DNA from: an uncultured Stomatobaculum sp.
GTDB taxonomy: Bacteria; Bacillota; Clostridia; Lachnospirales; Lachnospiraceae
Reading direction: 5' to 3'
DNA length: 64,000 nucleotides
NCBI RefSeq assembly: GCF_937924975.1
Contig: NZ_CALEYG010000013.1
Location: 30,017-94,016, forward strand
In this document: positions 52,856 through 61,494 of the stretch, piece by piece
Position numbering within the stretch: position 1 is the stretch's first letter
Layout of the letters: each line of letters begins with the position of its first letter
Position numbers and translations under genes: made by a program
Notes under the pieces: model-generated
Databases searched by the model: none
What the model saw: the letters and a program-made list of their open reading frames with translations, nothing else
Told to the model about the DNA's origin: nothing

Positions 52856-54520
52856 TCAGATGAGATGCAGCTTGCGCGCGAGGCGGCAGAGACTCTCGCC
52901 CTTCGGAAAGCGCAACAGTTCTTTCTCGCGGATGGCACCTGTCAGCAGCAGCAACGCGCCGTAGACCGCGACCGCGAGAAAAACGGGCACCAGCGTATAG
53001 AGCACGACGCGCCCCGTGAAACGCTTTAAGAAAATCTTAGCGCCGGCCGTCACGAGCCCCATCAGCGCCGCACAGAGTGCGGGCAGGAAGAAACTTCTGC
53101 GGATTTCCTGCCGGTAGTGAAGGAGCGAGCGGAGGCTCGCCGCATTCAGAATGCACATGCTGAGCGCAAAGACCATGTCCGCGATCACGACGCCGACAAT
53201 GCCGAGCTCAAAGATGCGAAGCAGCACCTCAAGGGTCAGCACATGAATCCCGAGCGACAAGGCCGCGTGCATAACAGGCACCTGCATGTGATTGGTGCCC
53301 TGCAAAATGGCGTTGCTGACCGTCGAGAGCGAATAGAGTACCACGCTCAGGCAACCGAGATGCATGATATACACGGCGAGCTCACTCTTTCCGAAGAGCA
53401 GCGGAATCAGCGGGTCTGCCATCACGCCGAGGCCGACCGCCGCCGGAATCGCAACCACCATCGAGAAGCGAATCGCAAGTGTGATGTTCCGCTTGACTTC
53501 CTCTCCCTGCCTTGCGCCGACCGCGCGACTTAAAGCCGGAACGAGCGCCGAGCCGAGGGAATTGGCAATCATAATCGGGACATTGAGTAAGAGCTTGTAC
53601 TTACCGGTGTAGACACCGTACTGCTTGGCAATCTCACCCTGCCGCCCGAGATCGTACATGGCCTGTCCGAAGAGCGCATTGTCAAGGATGCCGCTCACAT
53701 TGTAAATGGCGGTCGAGAGTATCACCGGAATGACCGTGAGCACGAGAAGGCGCGTAATCTCCTCGTAACTCTCCTCCCGGTGCCGCACATCGAGGCGCGC
53801 TCGCCGCGCTCTGTGTCTAGCGCTCAGCAGGAACAGAACAACAAAGAGTAACAGCGCGGAGGCTGCGCCGACACCGGTGCCGATGGTGCCGCCGGTCGCG
53901 CCGAACGCGCGCGCCATTGACTCCTCTTTGCCTTTCGCGATTGCCCACTTCATCAAAAAGTAGGCTGCGCCGACACTGACCAGAGCGTTCAAAATCTGCT
54001 CGATAATCTGAGAGAGCGCGGTCGGCACCATGGTCGACTGTCCCTGCCAGTAACCGCGGCACACACCGAGATAAGACACAATCCAGACGGTCGGCGCGAG
54101 CACGCGGAGCGGGTAGGCCGCCTCCGGAATCCGGAGAAGCGCGCCTGCCAGCCAGTCCGCGCCGAAGAAAATCGCCGCACAGCCTATGCCGCCGACCACC
54201 GTCGCATAGAGCAGCGAGGCGCGCAGGATGCGCTCGGCGTTCCGGTAGTTCTTTGCACCGACCCGCGCCGAAATCAGTTTGGAGACCGCGAGCGGCAGGC
54301 TGTAGGACGAGAGCAGCAGAATAATCGCATAGATATTAAACGCCGCCGCGTAGTAGCCGTTGCCCTCATCGCCGATGATTCTGGTCAGCGGCATGCGGTA
54401 CACAAGTCCGATCAGGCTCGAAATCACACCCGATGCCGCGTAGATGGACCCCTGTGCCAGAAATCCGCCGGATTTTTTCGGTTTTCCCGCTGCTACGCTG
54501 CCCGTTCTTCTCTCTTCCAT
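52856..54520 (-). CDS. MurJ/SpoVB-type lipid flippase
   Basis: A 554-residue MATE-like (MVF superfamily) transporter with about 14 hydrophobic segments. The first segment GSIYAASGVISSLIGLVYRMPLTRIIGDEGNGYY is typical of SpoVB/YtgP-type polysaccharide flippases that can move lipid II (only its start is quoted as diagnostic: GSIYAASG). ATG 54520 follows GAGGGA. Cognate glycosyltransferases are not nearby, so the cargo is inferred. Confidence 0.88.
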   Translation of the reverse strand: MEERRTGSVAAGKPKKSGGFLAQGSIYAASGVISSLIGLVYRMPLTRIIGDEGNGYYAAAFNIYAIILLLSSYSLPLAVSKLISARVGAKNYRNAERILRASLLYATVVGGIGCAAIFFGADWLAGALLRIPEAAYPLRVLAPTVWIVSYLGVCRGYWQGQSTMVPTALSQIIEQILNALVSVGAAYFLMKWAIAKGKEESMARAFGATGGTIGTGVGAASALLLFVVLFLLSARHRARRARLDVRHREESYEEITRLLVLTVIPVILSTAIYNVSGILDNALFGQAMYDLGRQGEIAKQYGVYTGKYKLLLNVPIMIANSLGSALVPALSRAVGARQGEEVKRNITLAIRFSMVVAIPAAVGLGVMADPLIPLLFGKSELAVYIMHLGCLSVVLYSLSTVSNAILQGTNHMQVPVMHAALSLGIHVLTLEVLLRIFELGIVGVVIADMVFALSMCILNAASLRSLLHYRQEIRRSFFLPALCAALMGLVTAGAKIFLKRFTGRVVLYTLVPVFLAVAVYGALLLLTGAIREKELLRFPKGESLCRLARKLHLI

Positions 54521-54528
54521 ACTGTCCC

Positions 54529-55017
54529 TCAGCGCCGGTAGCCGAGTCCATCGAGAATGTCTCTCTGCCTGGACTCCATGCAAAGGCGCTCCTCTTCCTC
54601 CATATGATCGTAACCCATCAGGTGCAACATGCTGTGCGCCAGTAAAAAGGCGAGTTCCCGCGTCTCACTGTGGCCGTACTCCGCCGCCTGCGACTTCACG
54701 CGCCCCACATTGATCACGATATCGCCGAGCGGCACTTCGCCGGTGTCCGGATTTTTGTCCTCTTCGCCGATCTCCGGAAACGCGCCGGGCGCTTCGAATT
54801 CGAGCATCGGGAACGAGAGTACATCGGTCTCGCGGTCAATGTTCCGAAACTCCCGATTCAAGCTGCGGATGGCCGCATCGTCCACAAAACTGAGCGATAC
54901 CTCCGCTGCAAACGGGCAGTGCTCGGCCGAAAGGCAAGCGGCAATCACCTTCTCCGCAATCTCTTCGTAGGGAAGATCCAAGGTCTCTTCCGTCTCATAG
55001 CAAAGCTCGAGGCTCAT
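54529..55017 (-). CDS. ybeY: Endoribonuclease YbeY
   Basis: Metal-dependent RNase for 16S rRNA maturation and ribosome quality control. The 162-residue protein contains the zinc motif HSMLHLMGYDH (H-x3-H-x5-H). It overlaps the phoH stop by 4 nt. The phoH-ybeY pair is nearly universal. Confidence 0.96.
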   Translation of the reverse strand: MSLELCYETEETLDLPYEEIAEKVIAACLSAEHCPFAAEVSLSFVDDAAIRSLNREFRNIDRETDVLSFPMLEFEAPGAFPEIGEEDKNPDTGEVPLGDIVINVGRVKSQAAEYGHSETRELAFLLAHSMLHLMGYDHMEEEERLCMESRQRDILDGLGYRR

Positions 55018-56045
55018 CTCTTTTCCCTCCGCGCGCGGACATCCCGCTTTTCTCTCTGATAGGCCGCGCGGCGTTTCTTTTCGGCGCTCTCCTTTTCCTC
55101 ATACTTCTCATAGGCATCGACAATCTGCTGCACGAGCGGATGCCGCACGACGTCGCGGCTTGTGAGGCGGCAAAAGCCGATTTCCTCGATGTTCGAGAGA
55201 ACGCGCGACGCCGTATCGAGACCCGAGATGGCATCCGCCGGCAAATCTTTCTGGGTGAGGTCACCCGTGATAATCGCCTTTGAGCCGAAGCCGATGCGGG
55301 TCAGAAACATCTTCATCTGTGCGGGCGTCGTGTTTTGCGCTTCATCGAGGATGATGTAGGCGTTATCGAGGGTGCGTCCGCGCATGTAGGCGAGCGGTGC
55401 AACCTCGATCAGACCTTTTTCCGCGTTGTGGAGGTAACTCTCGGCACCCATAATCTGGTAGAGCGCATCGTAGAGCGGCCGGAGATAGGGATCAATCTTA
55501 CTCTGCAGGTCGCCCGGGAGAAAGCCGAGCTTTTCGCCCGCCTCCATCGCGGGGCGCGTCAAAATGATGCGCTCGCAGTCGCCGTCGCGGAACGCGCGGA
55601 TTGCCATGGCCATGGCGAGATAGGTTTTGCCGGTGCCCGCAGGGCCTATACCGAAGGTAATCATGCGCCGCGCGATACTGTCCACATACGCCTTCTGTCC
55701 GAGTGTCTTCGGTTTGACCGGGCGTCCGGAAGCGGTGCGGCATATCATCTCGCGATCAATCTCGAGTATCTTCTCCTCGCCTTCGGCAAAGGACAGGGAG
55801 AGTGCATAATTCACTGTCTGCTCCGAGATGGTCTCACCGCGCCGCGCGAGTGCGACCAGGTTCGTAAACACGGAGATGGCTTTCTGAACCTTGCTCTCTT
55901 CGCCCATCACCTTGACGCTGCCGTCGCGCTCAATCATCGTGACCTGCAAGGTGCGCTCAATTTTATGGAGGTTCACATCCATGTGCCCGCAGACATTCTT
56001 CTCAAGCTCTGCGGGAATATCAATCGTCTGCTCTGTGCTTCCCAT
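55014..56045 (-). CDS. phoH: PhoH-like ATPase
   Basis: A 343-residue PhoH/YbeZ-type P-loop ATPase linked to RNA metabolism together with YbeY. Walker A GPAGTGKTYLA and Walker B-like DEAQNTTP are clear, with an N-terminal KH-like region (1-110). The C-terminal 30 residues are Lys/Arg/Glu-rich. ATG 56045 follows GGGAGAG. Confidence 0.95.
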   Translation of the reverse strand: MGSTEQTIDIPAELEKNVCGHMDVNLHKIERTLQVTMIERDGSVKVMGEESKVQKAISVFTNLVALARRGETISEQTVNYALSLSFAEGEEKILEIDREMICRTASGRPVKPKTLGQKAYVDSIARRMITFGIGPAGTGKTYLAMAMAIRAFRDGDCERIILTRPAMEAGEKLGFLPGDLQSKIDPYLRPLYDALYQIMGAESYLHNAEKGLIEVAPLAYMRGRTLDNAYIILDEAQNTTPAQMKMFLTRIGFGSKAIITGDLTQKDLPADAISGLDTASRVLSNIEEIGFCRLTSRDVVRHPLVQQIVDAYEKYEEKESAEKKRRAAYQREKRDVRARREKR

Positions 56046-56067
56046 CTTCTCTCCCTCATAAGTGCAA

Positions 56068-56096
56068 GACGCCCGGTCTCGTTGAGACCGGGCGTC
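56068..56096 (-). terminator. Strong hairpin between rpsU and phoH
   Basis: A 13-bp perfect stem, GACGCCCGGTCTC (56068-56080) with GAGACCGGGCGTC (56084-56096), has a 3-nt loop. On the minus strand only TT follows, so it is more likely a partial terminator or an mRNA 3' end stabiliser that sets rpsU above phoH. Confidence 0.8.
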
Positions 56097-56105
56097 AAAT
56101 ATGCA

Positions 56106-56282
56106 TTAGTTGAATTTACGCTTTCTTGCAGCCTCGGACTTCTTCTTGCGTCTGACGCTGGGCTTCTCGTAATGCTCTCTCTTGCGAATTTCCTGCTGAA
56201 TGCCTGCCTTCGCACAGTTTCTCTTGAAACGTCTCAGTGCGCTGTCCAGACTTTCATTTTCTTTCACAATCACGTTTGACAT
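56106..56282 (-). CDS. rpsU: 30S ribosomal protein S21
   Basis: A 58-residue S21, with MSNVIVKENESLDSALRR and the basic ending EAARKRKFN. ATG 56282 follows GGGAGG. Longer frame extensions upstream lie before the promoter and are not translated. It is the first gene of the rpsU-phoH-ybeY transcript. Confidence 0.97.
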   Translation of the reverse strand: MSNVIVKENESLDSALRRFKRNCAKAGIQQEIRKREHYEKPSVRRKKKSEAARKRKFN

Positions 56283-56328
56283 GAAACGGCCTAACCTCCC
56301 TCCCGGTTGTGAAATTGAAATCCTGTTT

Positions 56329-56356
56329 AGTATAGCACAATTCCGGAAAGCGTCAA
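56329..56356 (-). promoter_or_regulatory. Promoter of rpsU
   Basis: On the minus strand -35 TTGACG (56351-56356) and -10 TATACT (56329-56334) are 16 bp apart; TGTGC precedes the -10, giving a TGn-type extension. Confidence 0.82.
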
Positions 56357-56400
56357 GGGGTATTTCAGGCTTCTCGCCTGCCCTCTTCGCCGCCCGCAAC

Positions 56401-56445
56401 AAAGCCCCGGTTTTGCCGGATAAAACCGGAAAAACCGGGGCTTTT
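56401..56445 (-). terminator. Terminator of the TasA-like gene
   Basis: AAAGCCCCGGTTTT (56401-56414) pairs with AAAACCGGGGCTTT, ending near 56444, around an inner loop that itself contains CCGG/CCGG. It lies between the TasA-like stop and the rpsU promoter. Confidence 0.9.
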
Positions 56446-56476
56446 ATCATCAAGTCAGTCTCAGACCGATCAGGAC

Positions 56477-57481
56477 TTATCTCTTCTCGGACTTATTCTG
56501 CTTCACCAGGTAGTTCGGGTTGCCTGCATCCTTGCCGACATTGAACTGATCCCAGAGGAAGTCAATGCTGACTTCGACTGCCTTCTTCTGGCTTGCCTTG
56601 TCGTCATTCTTCGCGAGAACCGTCGTGGAACCGGTCGTGTAGACACCCTCAGCATCCGGATCCATTGCGACCGCGAGGAACAGATCCATTCTGTTGTCCG
56701 TTGCCGGGCTGCAGAGAATCGTCGCGTTCGTGATGACCTTGCGGATTTCTTCGTCGGAGAGCTTCTTCAGTGCGGACAGTCTGATGAAGTCCACGCCGCC
56801 GACCGTGAAGTAGTCGCCCTCGCCTGCGAGCGAGTTTACGAGCTTGAAGACCGGCTTGCCCTCGTCAATCGTCGGATGATACTGCTCGCCGTCCATGTAG
56901 AGCGCGATGCCGAGCATATCCGCTGCCTTGCCGCTGTCCTCGAGACCCTTCACATTGAACTTTAGGCTGCTGAGCTTCGTCGCAATGCTGCCGACATTCA
57001 GGACATCCGTGCGGAATGCCTGTGCGTAGCCCGGATACATCTGGTTGATCGTGATGTTAATCTGGTGGCTGCCCTTCGTGTTGATTGTGTTGTACGGTCC
57101 GACATTCTTTGCGATTGCTTCCGGCTTCTCGAACTCTGCGCTGAACTCAACGCTGTTGTAGCCCTTCTGGTGCTCCTTATATGCGTCAACGCTGTAGTCG
57201 CGCGCGATCTTGTTGTAGTCCGAGGTCGCTCTCGTGAAGAAGCTGTCATTGACATAGGCCTTATCGCCGATGCCGTCGACAATGCTCCAGCCGTTCGGCG
57301 TCATCTCGTTGCCGTACTGCGCATAGAGGCCGAGGTCTGCAAATGTCATGCCAAAGTCGCCCGTCGTCGCCTTGGTGGTGACATTCAGCGTATCCGTCCA
57401 ATACGCATAGCCGGTTCCCGCGAGAACCATGGACAATGCAAGGAGACCGCCGATGATCGATTTCTTACCTGCTCTTCTCAT
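56477..57481 (-). CDS. TasA-like SipW-type exported protein
   Basis: A 334-residue secreted protein. The signal region is MRRAGKKSIIGG, a hydrophobic stretch (about 9-22) and the SipW-type junction GTGYAYWTDTLNV, with cleavage expected within or after this region. The mature part is beta-rich and resembles the TasA/camelysin family, whose members polymerise into matrix fibres. No LPXTG or membrane anchor is seen. I chose ATG 57481; an in-frame ATG four codons upstream is possible. It is separated by about 130 bp from the rest of the SipW cluster, so it probably has its own promoter and higher expression. Confidence 0.85.
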   Translation of the reverse strand: MRRAGKKSIIGGLLALSMVLAGTGYAYWTDTLNVTTKATTGDFGMTFADLGLYAQYGNEMTPNGWSIVDGIGDKAYVNDSFFTRATSDYNKIARDYSVDAYKEHQKGYNSVEFSAEFEKPEAIAKNVGPYNTINTKGSHQINITINQMYPGYAQAFRTDVLNVGSIATKLSSLKFNVKGLEDSGKAADMLGIALYMDGEQYHPTIDEGKPVFKLVNSLAGEGDYFTVGGVDFIRLSALKKLSDEEIRKVITNATILCSPATDNRMDLFLAVAMDPDAEGVYTTGSTTVLAKNDDKASQKKAVEVSIDFLWDQFNVGKDAGNPNYLVKQNKSEKR

Positions 57482-57613
57482 ACCCACTACCATCCTTTCT
57501 TTCCGTTGCCTGTAGCCCTTCCGGCTTCCGATTACAAGCTTAGTTTAGCGGAAAGCGGCTGCCCGGGCATCCGGCGAAGGTTCCGCCTTTCGGGAACTTT
57601 GGTGGGGCTTTTT

Positions 57614-58702
57614 CTACGCCGAAAGTGGTATGGATGCAGCTGTCCGATAGAAGAAACACTGACTTCCGTCCTGTACCGTGAAGAGGCCGTCCGCCGGAAG
57701 TCCCGTTTTGTCCGGACAGCACATGACGGGCTGCCGTCTCTCTTCCCCGAGTAAGAGAAGGCTCTCGAGACTTGTCACAGAGACGGCGTCGTCCGGCAGC
57801 GGAAGGGCCGCGTCCGTAAAGACCAGACGGCTCCCGTACTTCCGAAGAAGGCGACGCAGGAAGAGTGCCTGTACCTCCTCCGCCGTCGGCTTTCGTGCGA
57901 TCAAAAAGGCCGTGAGCAGAAGGGCGAGACCGGAGAGCACAAATATCACGCCGACAAGCATACGCAGGAACGGCAGCGCCGCTGTCTTCCGCTCTTTGGT
58001 CGTAATACTGCCCTGTTCGGAACCATCCGCGTCCGGATTCAGCTGGTAAAACGTGTTCTTGCGGTCGACCGGCAGCGAGAACGCGAGTGAAAACGGTTGC
58101 TCTGCGGTCTTATCCGCGCACTGCAGCGAAAAGGTCCCCGAAAAGACCAGTTTACAGCTCCGCTCAAAGCTGCCGCCGAGTTCTTTTTCGATTTCCGTGA
58201 GATTCTCGCTGTAGTCCGCCGGGCGGATCTGCACGGTCTTTTGAAGTTCCGCTACGCCGTTCTCTCCCGCCGGGATTTCCCCCGCTTCGAGCGGGAACTG
58301 CCTCGTAAAGATTGTCTTTTTCCCGCCCTCGGTGCTGTAATAGCCGGACAGCTCCACGCCTATCGTATAAGTTCCGCTACTCACCGCGCGCGCATCACCG
58401 CTGCCCGCGAGCTTTGCGCTCAGTTGAAACTCGATATAGTCGGTGAGGCTCGCCGGATAGACCTCGCCGTTTTCAAGCCACTCACCCGGATACACCGAAT
58501 TTTCGAGGAGATGTACCCTCGGTGTTCCGGTCGCGTCGACCGTATAGCTGTAGAGCGTTTTTTCTTCCAGGCTGCTCTGACGCCGCAATGCGCTCACAAA
58601 GAGCAGTGCGCCCGCAAGCAAAAGTAACACGCTAAGCAGCGCCGCCGTGCATTTCCGCCGCCCGTCAAATACAGGTCTCTGCCATCCCGCTTTTCTCTCC
58701 AT
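57614..58702 (-). CDS. DUF5305-like membrane protein
   Basis: A 362-residue protein with an N-terminal span (about 19-38), an extracytoplasmic beta-rich domain (about 45-230) and a second span (about 240-262) followed by a cytosolic tail of about 90 residues. It resembles DUF5305 proteins that accompany SipW-type peptidases. The ATG at 58702 follows a GGGGGG run; a TTG overlapping the peptidase stop is an alternative giving 11 more residues. A likely role is assembly or anchoring of the exported fibres, inferred from context. Confidence 0.75.
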   Translation of the reverse strand: MERKAGWQRPVFDGRRKCTAALLSVLLLLAGALLFVSALRRQSSLEEKTLYSYTVDATGTPRVHLLENSVYPGEWLENGEVYPASLTDYIEFQLSAKLAGSGDARAVSSGTYTIGVELSGYYSTEGGKKTIFTRQFPLEAGEIPAGENGVAELQKTVQIRPADYSENLTEIEKELGGSFERSCKLVFSGTFSLQCADKTAEQPFSLAFSLPVDRKNTFYQLNPDADGSEQGSITTKERKTAALPFLRMLVGVIFVLSGLALLLTAFLIARKPTAEEVQALFLRRLLRKYGSRLVFTDAALPLPDDAVSVTSLESLLLLGEERRQPVMCCPDKTGLPADGLFTVQDGSQCFFYRTAASIPLSA

Positions 58703-58731
58703 GTAGCCCCCCACGATTCCTGCTTCTTGTC

Positions 58732-59925
58732 TCAAGTTCCTGTCTTTTTCTCCCGCAGTCCTCTCTGAATCTCTTCCGGCACTTCCCGGCTGCTGTTTAA
58801 GAGCAGCACCGGTATACCGATCCGCGGCACCACGCGAATCACTCTTCCCGCAATCTGATTCGGCGAGACGGGTGCTGCATCGGCCGAAGCATTGTTGTCG
58901 CCCTTGGTGATAAACTGCCGGTTTCCGGCCTCATCTTCCCGGATTTCCTGAATCCGGTGGGTGATGCTGATTTTGTCCCGATGATAGCTGATCACCGTGC
59001 CTGCCGAGAGCGCATCCAGCTCTTCCTCCGAGCTTAGCTTTCGCACCAGAATTACATCGCCCGGATGAATGCCGGGCTCCATGCTTCCCGTCAGGATGAC
59101 GGTCGGATAGACCGGAAACACGCCGATGCAAAACCAGTAGAAGGCGACCGTACACAAAAGTTCCGCATACCAGGCAAACGATACACCCTGCCGCTCCGTT
59201 CGCGCGCCGTATTCCTCTCCACGGAACTGTTCCCGCAGATAGAGAAGAAAAAAGATTGGAAAACAAAGGCCAATCGCACTGCTCGCAAGCCAAGGCAAAT
59301 CCGGTAAAAACGGAAAGACATGCTGAAACACGCCGATTGCACCCGCGTATACCACCGAAGCGCCCATGCCGCCAAAGAGCACGAGACCGGTGCGCACCGC
59401 GCTGTCCGCCAGTGTCGGCAGCACGGTACTCGCCACAAAAATAAAGAGGTCCTCCGCACTCCCGAGACGAAGCATCCTTGAAACATTCAGCTCCGTCAGC
59501 GCCAAAAAGAGGCTCAGCAGTACCGCTGCCAAAGCGCGGCCGCGGATATGCCGCATACTGAGCCCAAGTCCGTAGCTCCGCACCCACTCCTTTGCGAGGA
59601 GCGGCGCAAAGAGCCACAGCATATTCTTACCAATGCCCGGCAGCGAAGTGTCATACGGCGTCGCCGACAGACACTTCAAACAGACCCCTGTCAGAAAGCG
59701 GAGTGCCAGAAACACAGCCGCGCCGGACAGCGCATAAAGCCGCATACTCCGCCGCAGCGCGACGCGCCGCTGTACCGAAACCCGCGGTACACTTGCATAC
59801 AGCACGCCCCCCGACACGCCGTAATACAAGAGACAGACAGCTGCACTGCTCTCCGTCAAGGTTCTGACTGCCGGTATCAGGCTCCCCGCGAGCATTGCGA
59901 GGAGCAGCAGAAAGGCGACATTCAT
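58732..59925 (-). CDS. SipW/ER-type signal peptidase with multispan N-terminal half
   Basis: A 397-residue protein. The C-terminal third (about 255-390) is a type I signal peptidase: TGSMEPGIHPGD with catalytic Ser281, SITHRI with His323 in place of the usual bacterial Lys, and GDNN with Asp343. This Ser-His arrangement is that of SipW and eukaryotic/archaeal enzymes. The first ~250 residues contain about six extra hydrophobic segments not found in the 190-residue Bacillus SipW. It overlaps both neighbours (ATGA upstream), so it is translated together with a cognate substrate. Confidence 0.9.
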   Translation of the reverse strand: MNVAFLLLLAMLAGSLIPAVRTLTESSAAVCLLYYGVSGGVLYASVPRVSVQRRVALRRSMRLYALSGAAVFLALRFLTGVCLKCLSATPYDTSLPGIGKNMLWLFAPLLAKEWVRSYGLGLSMRHIRGRALAAVLLSLFLALTELNVSRMLRLGSAEDLFIFVASTVLPTLADSAVRTGLVLFGGMGASVVYAGAIGVFQHVFPFLPDLPWLASSAIGLCFPIFFLLYLREQFRGEEYGARTERQGVSFAWYAELLCTVAFYWFCIGVFPVYPTVILTGSMEPGIHPGDVILVRKLSSEEELDALSAGTVISYHRDKISITHRIQEIREDEAGNRQFITKGDNNASADAAPVSPNQIAGRVIRVVPRIGIPVLLLNSSREVPEEIQRGLREKKTGT

Positions 59926-60839
59926 GGCGTGCCTTCTGCCGTGTCCTGTGCTTTCCGGGCATTTGCCGCTGTCGCGCGGTCATCGAACAATGCGCCGTCC
60001 GGTATCGTCTCGCCTGCCGCATCATACAACACGAGATTCACCGGAACCTGTATGGCTGCCTTGCCCGTGAGTTTCAGCCTGTCCGTCCAGTACGCGTAGG
60101 CCGTGAGCGCGCCGAACCCTACTGTATCCCCCGTCTGTCCGCCCTGCGCCTGTTCGAGCAGCAAACCGGTCTCAAACGCATAGGAGACCCAGATGCCGTT
60201 CTCCGGAAAATCGCAGTCCGCAAGCGGCAGGGCTGTGAGCTGTTCCTCTGTCACGGCGAGCTGCTCTGGCAGCTCGACCGGCGCAATCTCTTTCGCCGCG
60301 CGGAGATACAGGCAGGCATAGAGCGTGCCGTCTATCTCTTCCGCGCTCTGATAGAGTTCCGCCGTCCGCGCCGTCATAAAGCGGGCATCCGGCGTCTCAA
60401 ACGTGTAAATGCCCTCCGGCAACGCGAGGTAGACAGCCTCCGGTGTCAGCGTGACTTTCTCACCTTCCTTCGTAAAATCCGGCTCCCCGGTCTTAACCTT
60501 CACGCCTTTTTCCGCAATCGGGCAGCGGATGCAGAGTTCTTTCTCGCCGTTTAAAAAAGCCTCCGGCACACCTTCCGGAAATGTGAGCGCCGCGCTCTTG
60601 CCAACGGCATCTGTCGTTACCTGTACCGGCACTTCCTCTGTCTCTGTCCTGTCCGCCGTGCGAATTTCCGCCGTAACACTTCCGGTCTCCGAAAATGTGC
60701 AGTCAAACTCGCCGGTCGAGAGCTTCTCTTCGACCCGCAAATTACCGTTCCAATAGGCATAGCCCGTCCCGACGACCGCAAGACAAAGCGTGAGCACTGC
60801 GCCGGGCAGTAATTTTTCCGGTCTTCCCCGTCTTCTCAT
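59922..60839 (-). CDS. SipW-type exported protein with repeated YAYW motif
   Basis: A 305-residue secreted protein. The signal includes MRRRGRPEKLLPG, a hydrophobic core (about 11-24) and the junction VGTGYAYWNGNL (YAYW at 27-30). A second copy, LTAYAYWTDRLKL, occurs at about 246-258, next to the region AAIQVPVNLVLYD. Between them is a beta-rich, acidic domain. ATG 60839 follows GAGGACCGGAG. It is directly upstream of the peptidase and 25 nt after the response regulator. I do not recognise a named family beyond the signal type. Confidence 0.85.
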   Translation of the reverse strand: MRRRGRPEKLLPGAVLTLCLAVVGTGYAYWNGNLRVEEKLSTGEFDCTFSETGSVTAEIRTADRTETEEVPVQVTTDAVGKSAALTFPEGVPEAFLNGEKELCIRCPIAEKGVKVKTGEPDFTKEGEKVTLTPEAVYLALPEGIYTFETPDARFMTARTAELYQSAEEIDGTLYACLYLRAAKEIAPVELPEQLAVTEEQLTALPLADCDFPENGIWVSYAFETGLLLEQAQGGQTGDTVGFGALTAYAYWTDRLKLTGKAAIQVPVNLVLYDAAGETIPDGALFDDRATAANARKAQDTAEGTP

Positions 60840-60864
60840 CTCTCCGGTCCTCCTCTCTGCGCCC

Positions 60865-61494
60865 TCAGTCCTGCAAGGCGAGCAGGCCGCCACATTTTCC
60901 GGCGAAGACCGCCGCCTCGACCCGGCTCTTTAAGTCGAGCTTTCCGAGTATGCTGCTCACATGCTTTTTGACGGTGCCGAGTGTGATGAAGAGCCTCTTC
61001 CCGATTTCTGCGTTGGAACAGCCCTGGCTCATGAGGCAGAGCACCTCAATTTCGCGCTCGGTCAGACTCTCGAGCTTTTTCTCCTCTTCGGCCGCCAGAT
61101 TCAGCTTCTCCATCAGCGCACTCGAGTAGAACTTACTGCCGCGCTGCACGGCGCGGAGGCCGAACATAATCTCTTCAATGAACGCATCTTTCAGGATATA
61201 GGCATCCACGCCTATCTCCCGCGCGCGGAAAAAGTCACTCTCCCGGGAGGAAGAGGTGATGCAGATGGTTCTCACCTCGCGGCGGCTCTCCTTGAGCCAC
61301 TTCAACAAATCAAACCCGCTCTCTTCGCCGAGGCGGAGATCGACAAAGGCGATGCTCACGGCGGATTTGTCCAGACAGGACATTGCCTCATGCACCGTGC
61401 CCGCCTCCAGAATCTCCTCCTCCGGATAATACATGTGTATAATTTGCTCCAACCCCTTGCGCGAAACCGGATGGTCATCCACGACCAGATACAT
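60865..61494 (-). CDS. NarL/LuxR-type response regulator
   Basis: A 209-residue regulator with receiver domain (VDDHP, phospho-acceptor Asp52 in FVDLRLGE, Ser/Lys positions in TSSS and LKDAF) and a C-terminal LuxR helix-turn-helix (about 142-200; LTEREIEVLCLMSQGCSNAEIG reduced here to its core LTEREIEVLCL). It overlaps the upstream kinase by 20 nt, so the pair is coupled. It most likely regulates the SipW-substrate genes that follow. Confidence 0.95.
   Translation of the reverse strand: MYLVVDDHPVSRKGLEQIIHMYYPEEEILEAGTVHEAMSCLDKSAVSIAFVDLRLGEESGFDLLKWLKESRREVRTICITSSSRESDFFRAREIGVDAYILKDAFIEEIMFGLRAVQRGSKFYSSALMEKLNLAAEEEKKLESLTEREIEVLCLMSQGCSNAEIGKRLFITLGTVKKHVSSILGKLDLKSRVEAAVFAGKCGGLLALQD

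Noticed and set aside
57494..57613. Possible c-di-GMP or other riboswitch before the TasA-like gene
   Set aside because: The leader has GC-rich inverted segments such as GGTTCC/GGAACT-like pairs, but no conserved riboswitch core could be recognised.
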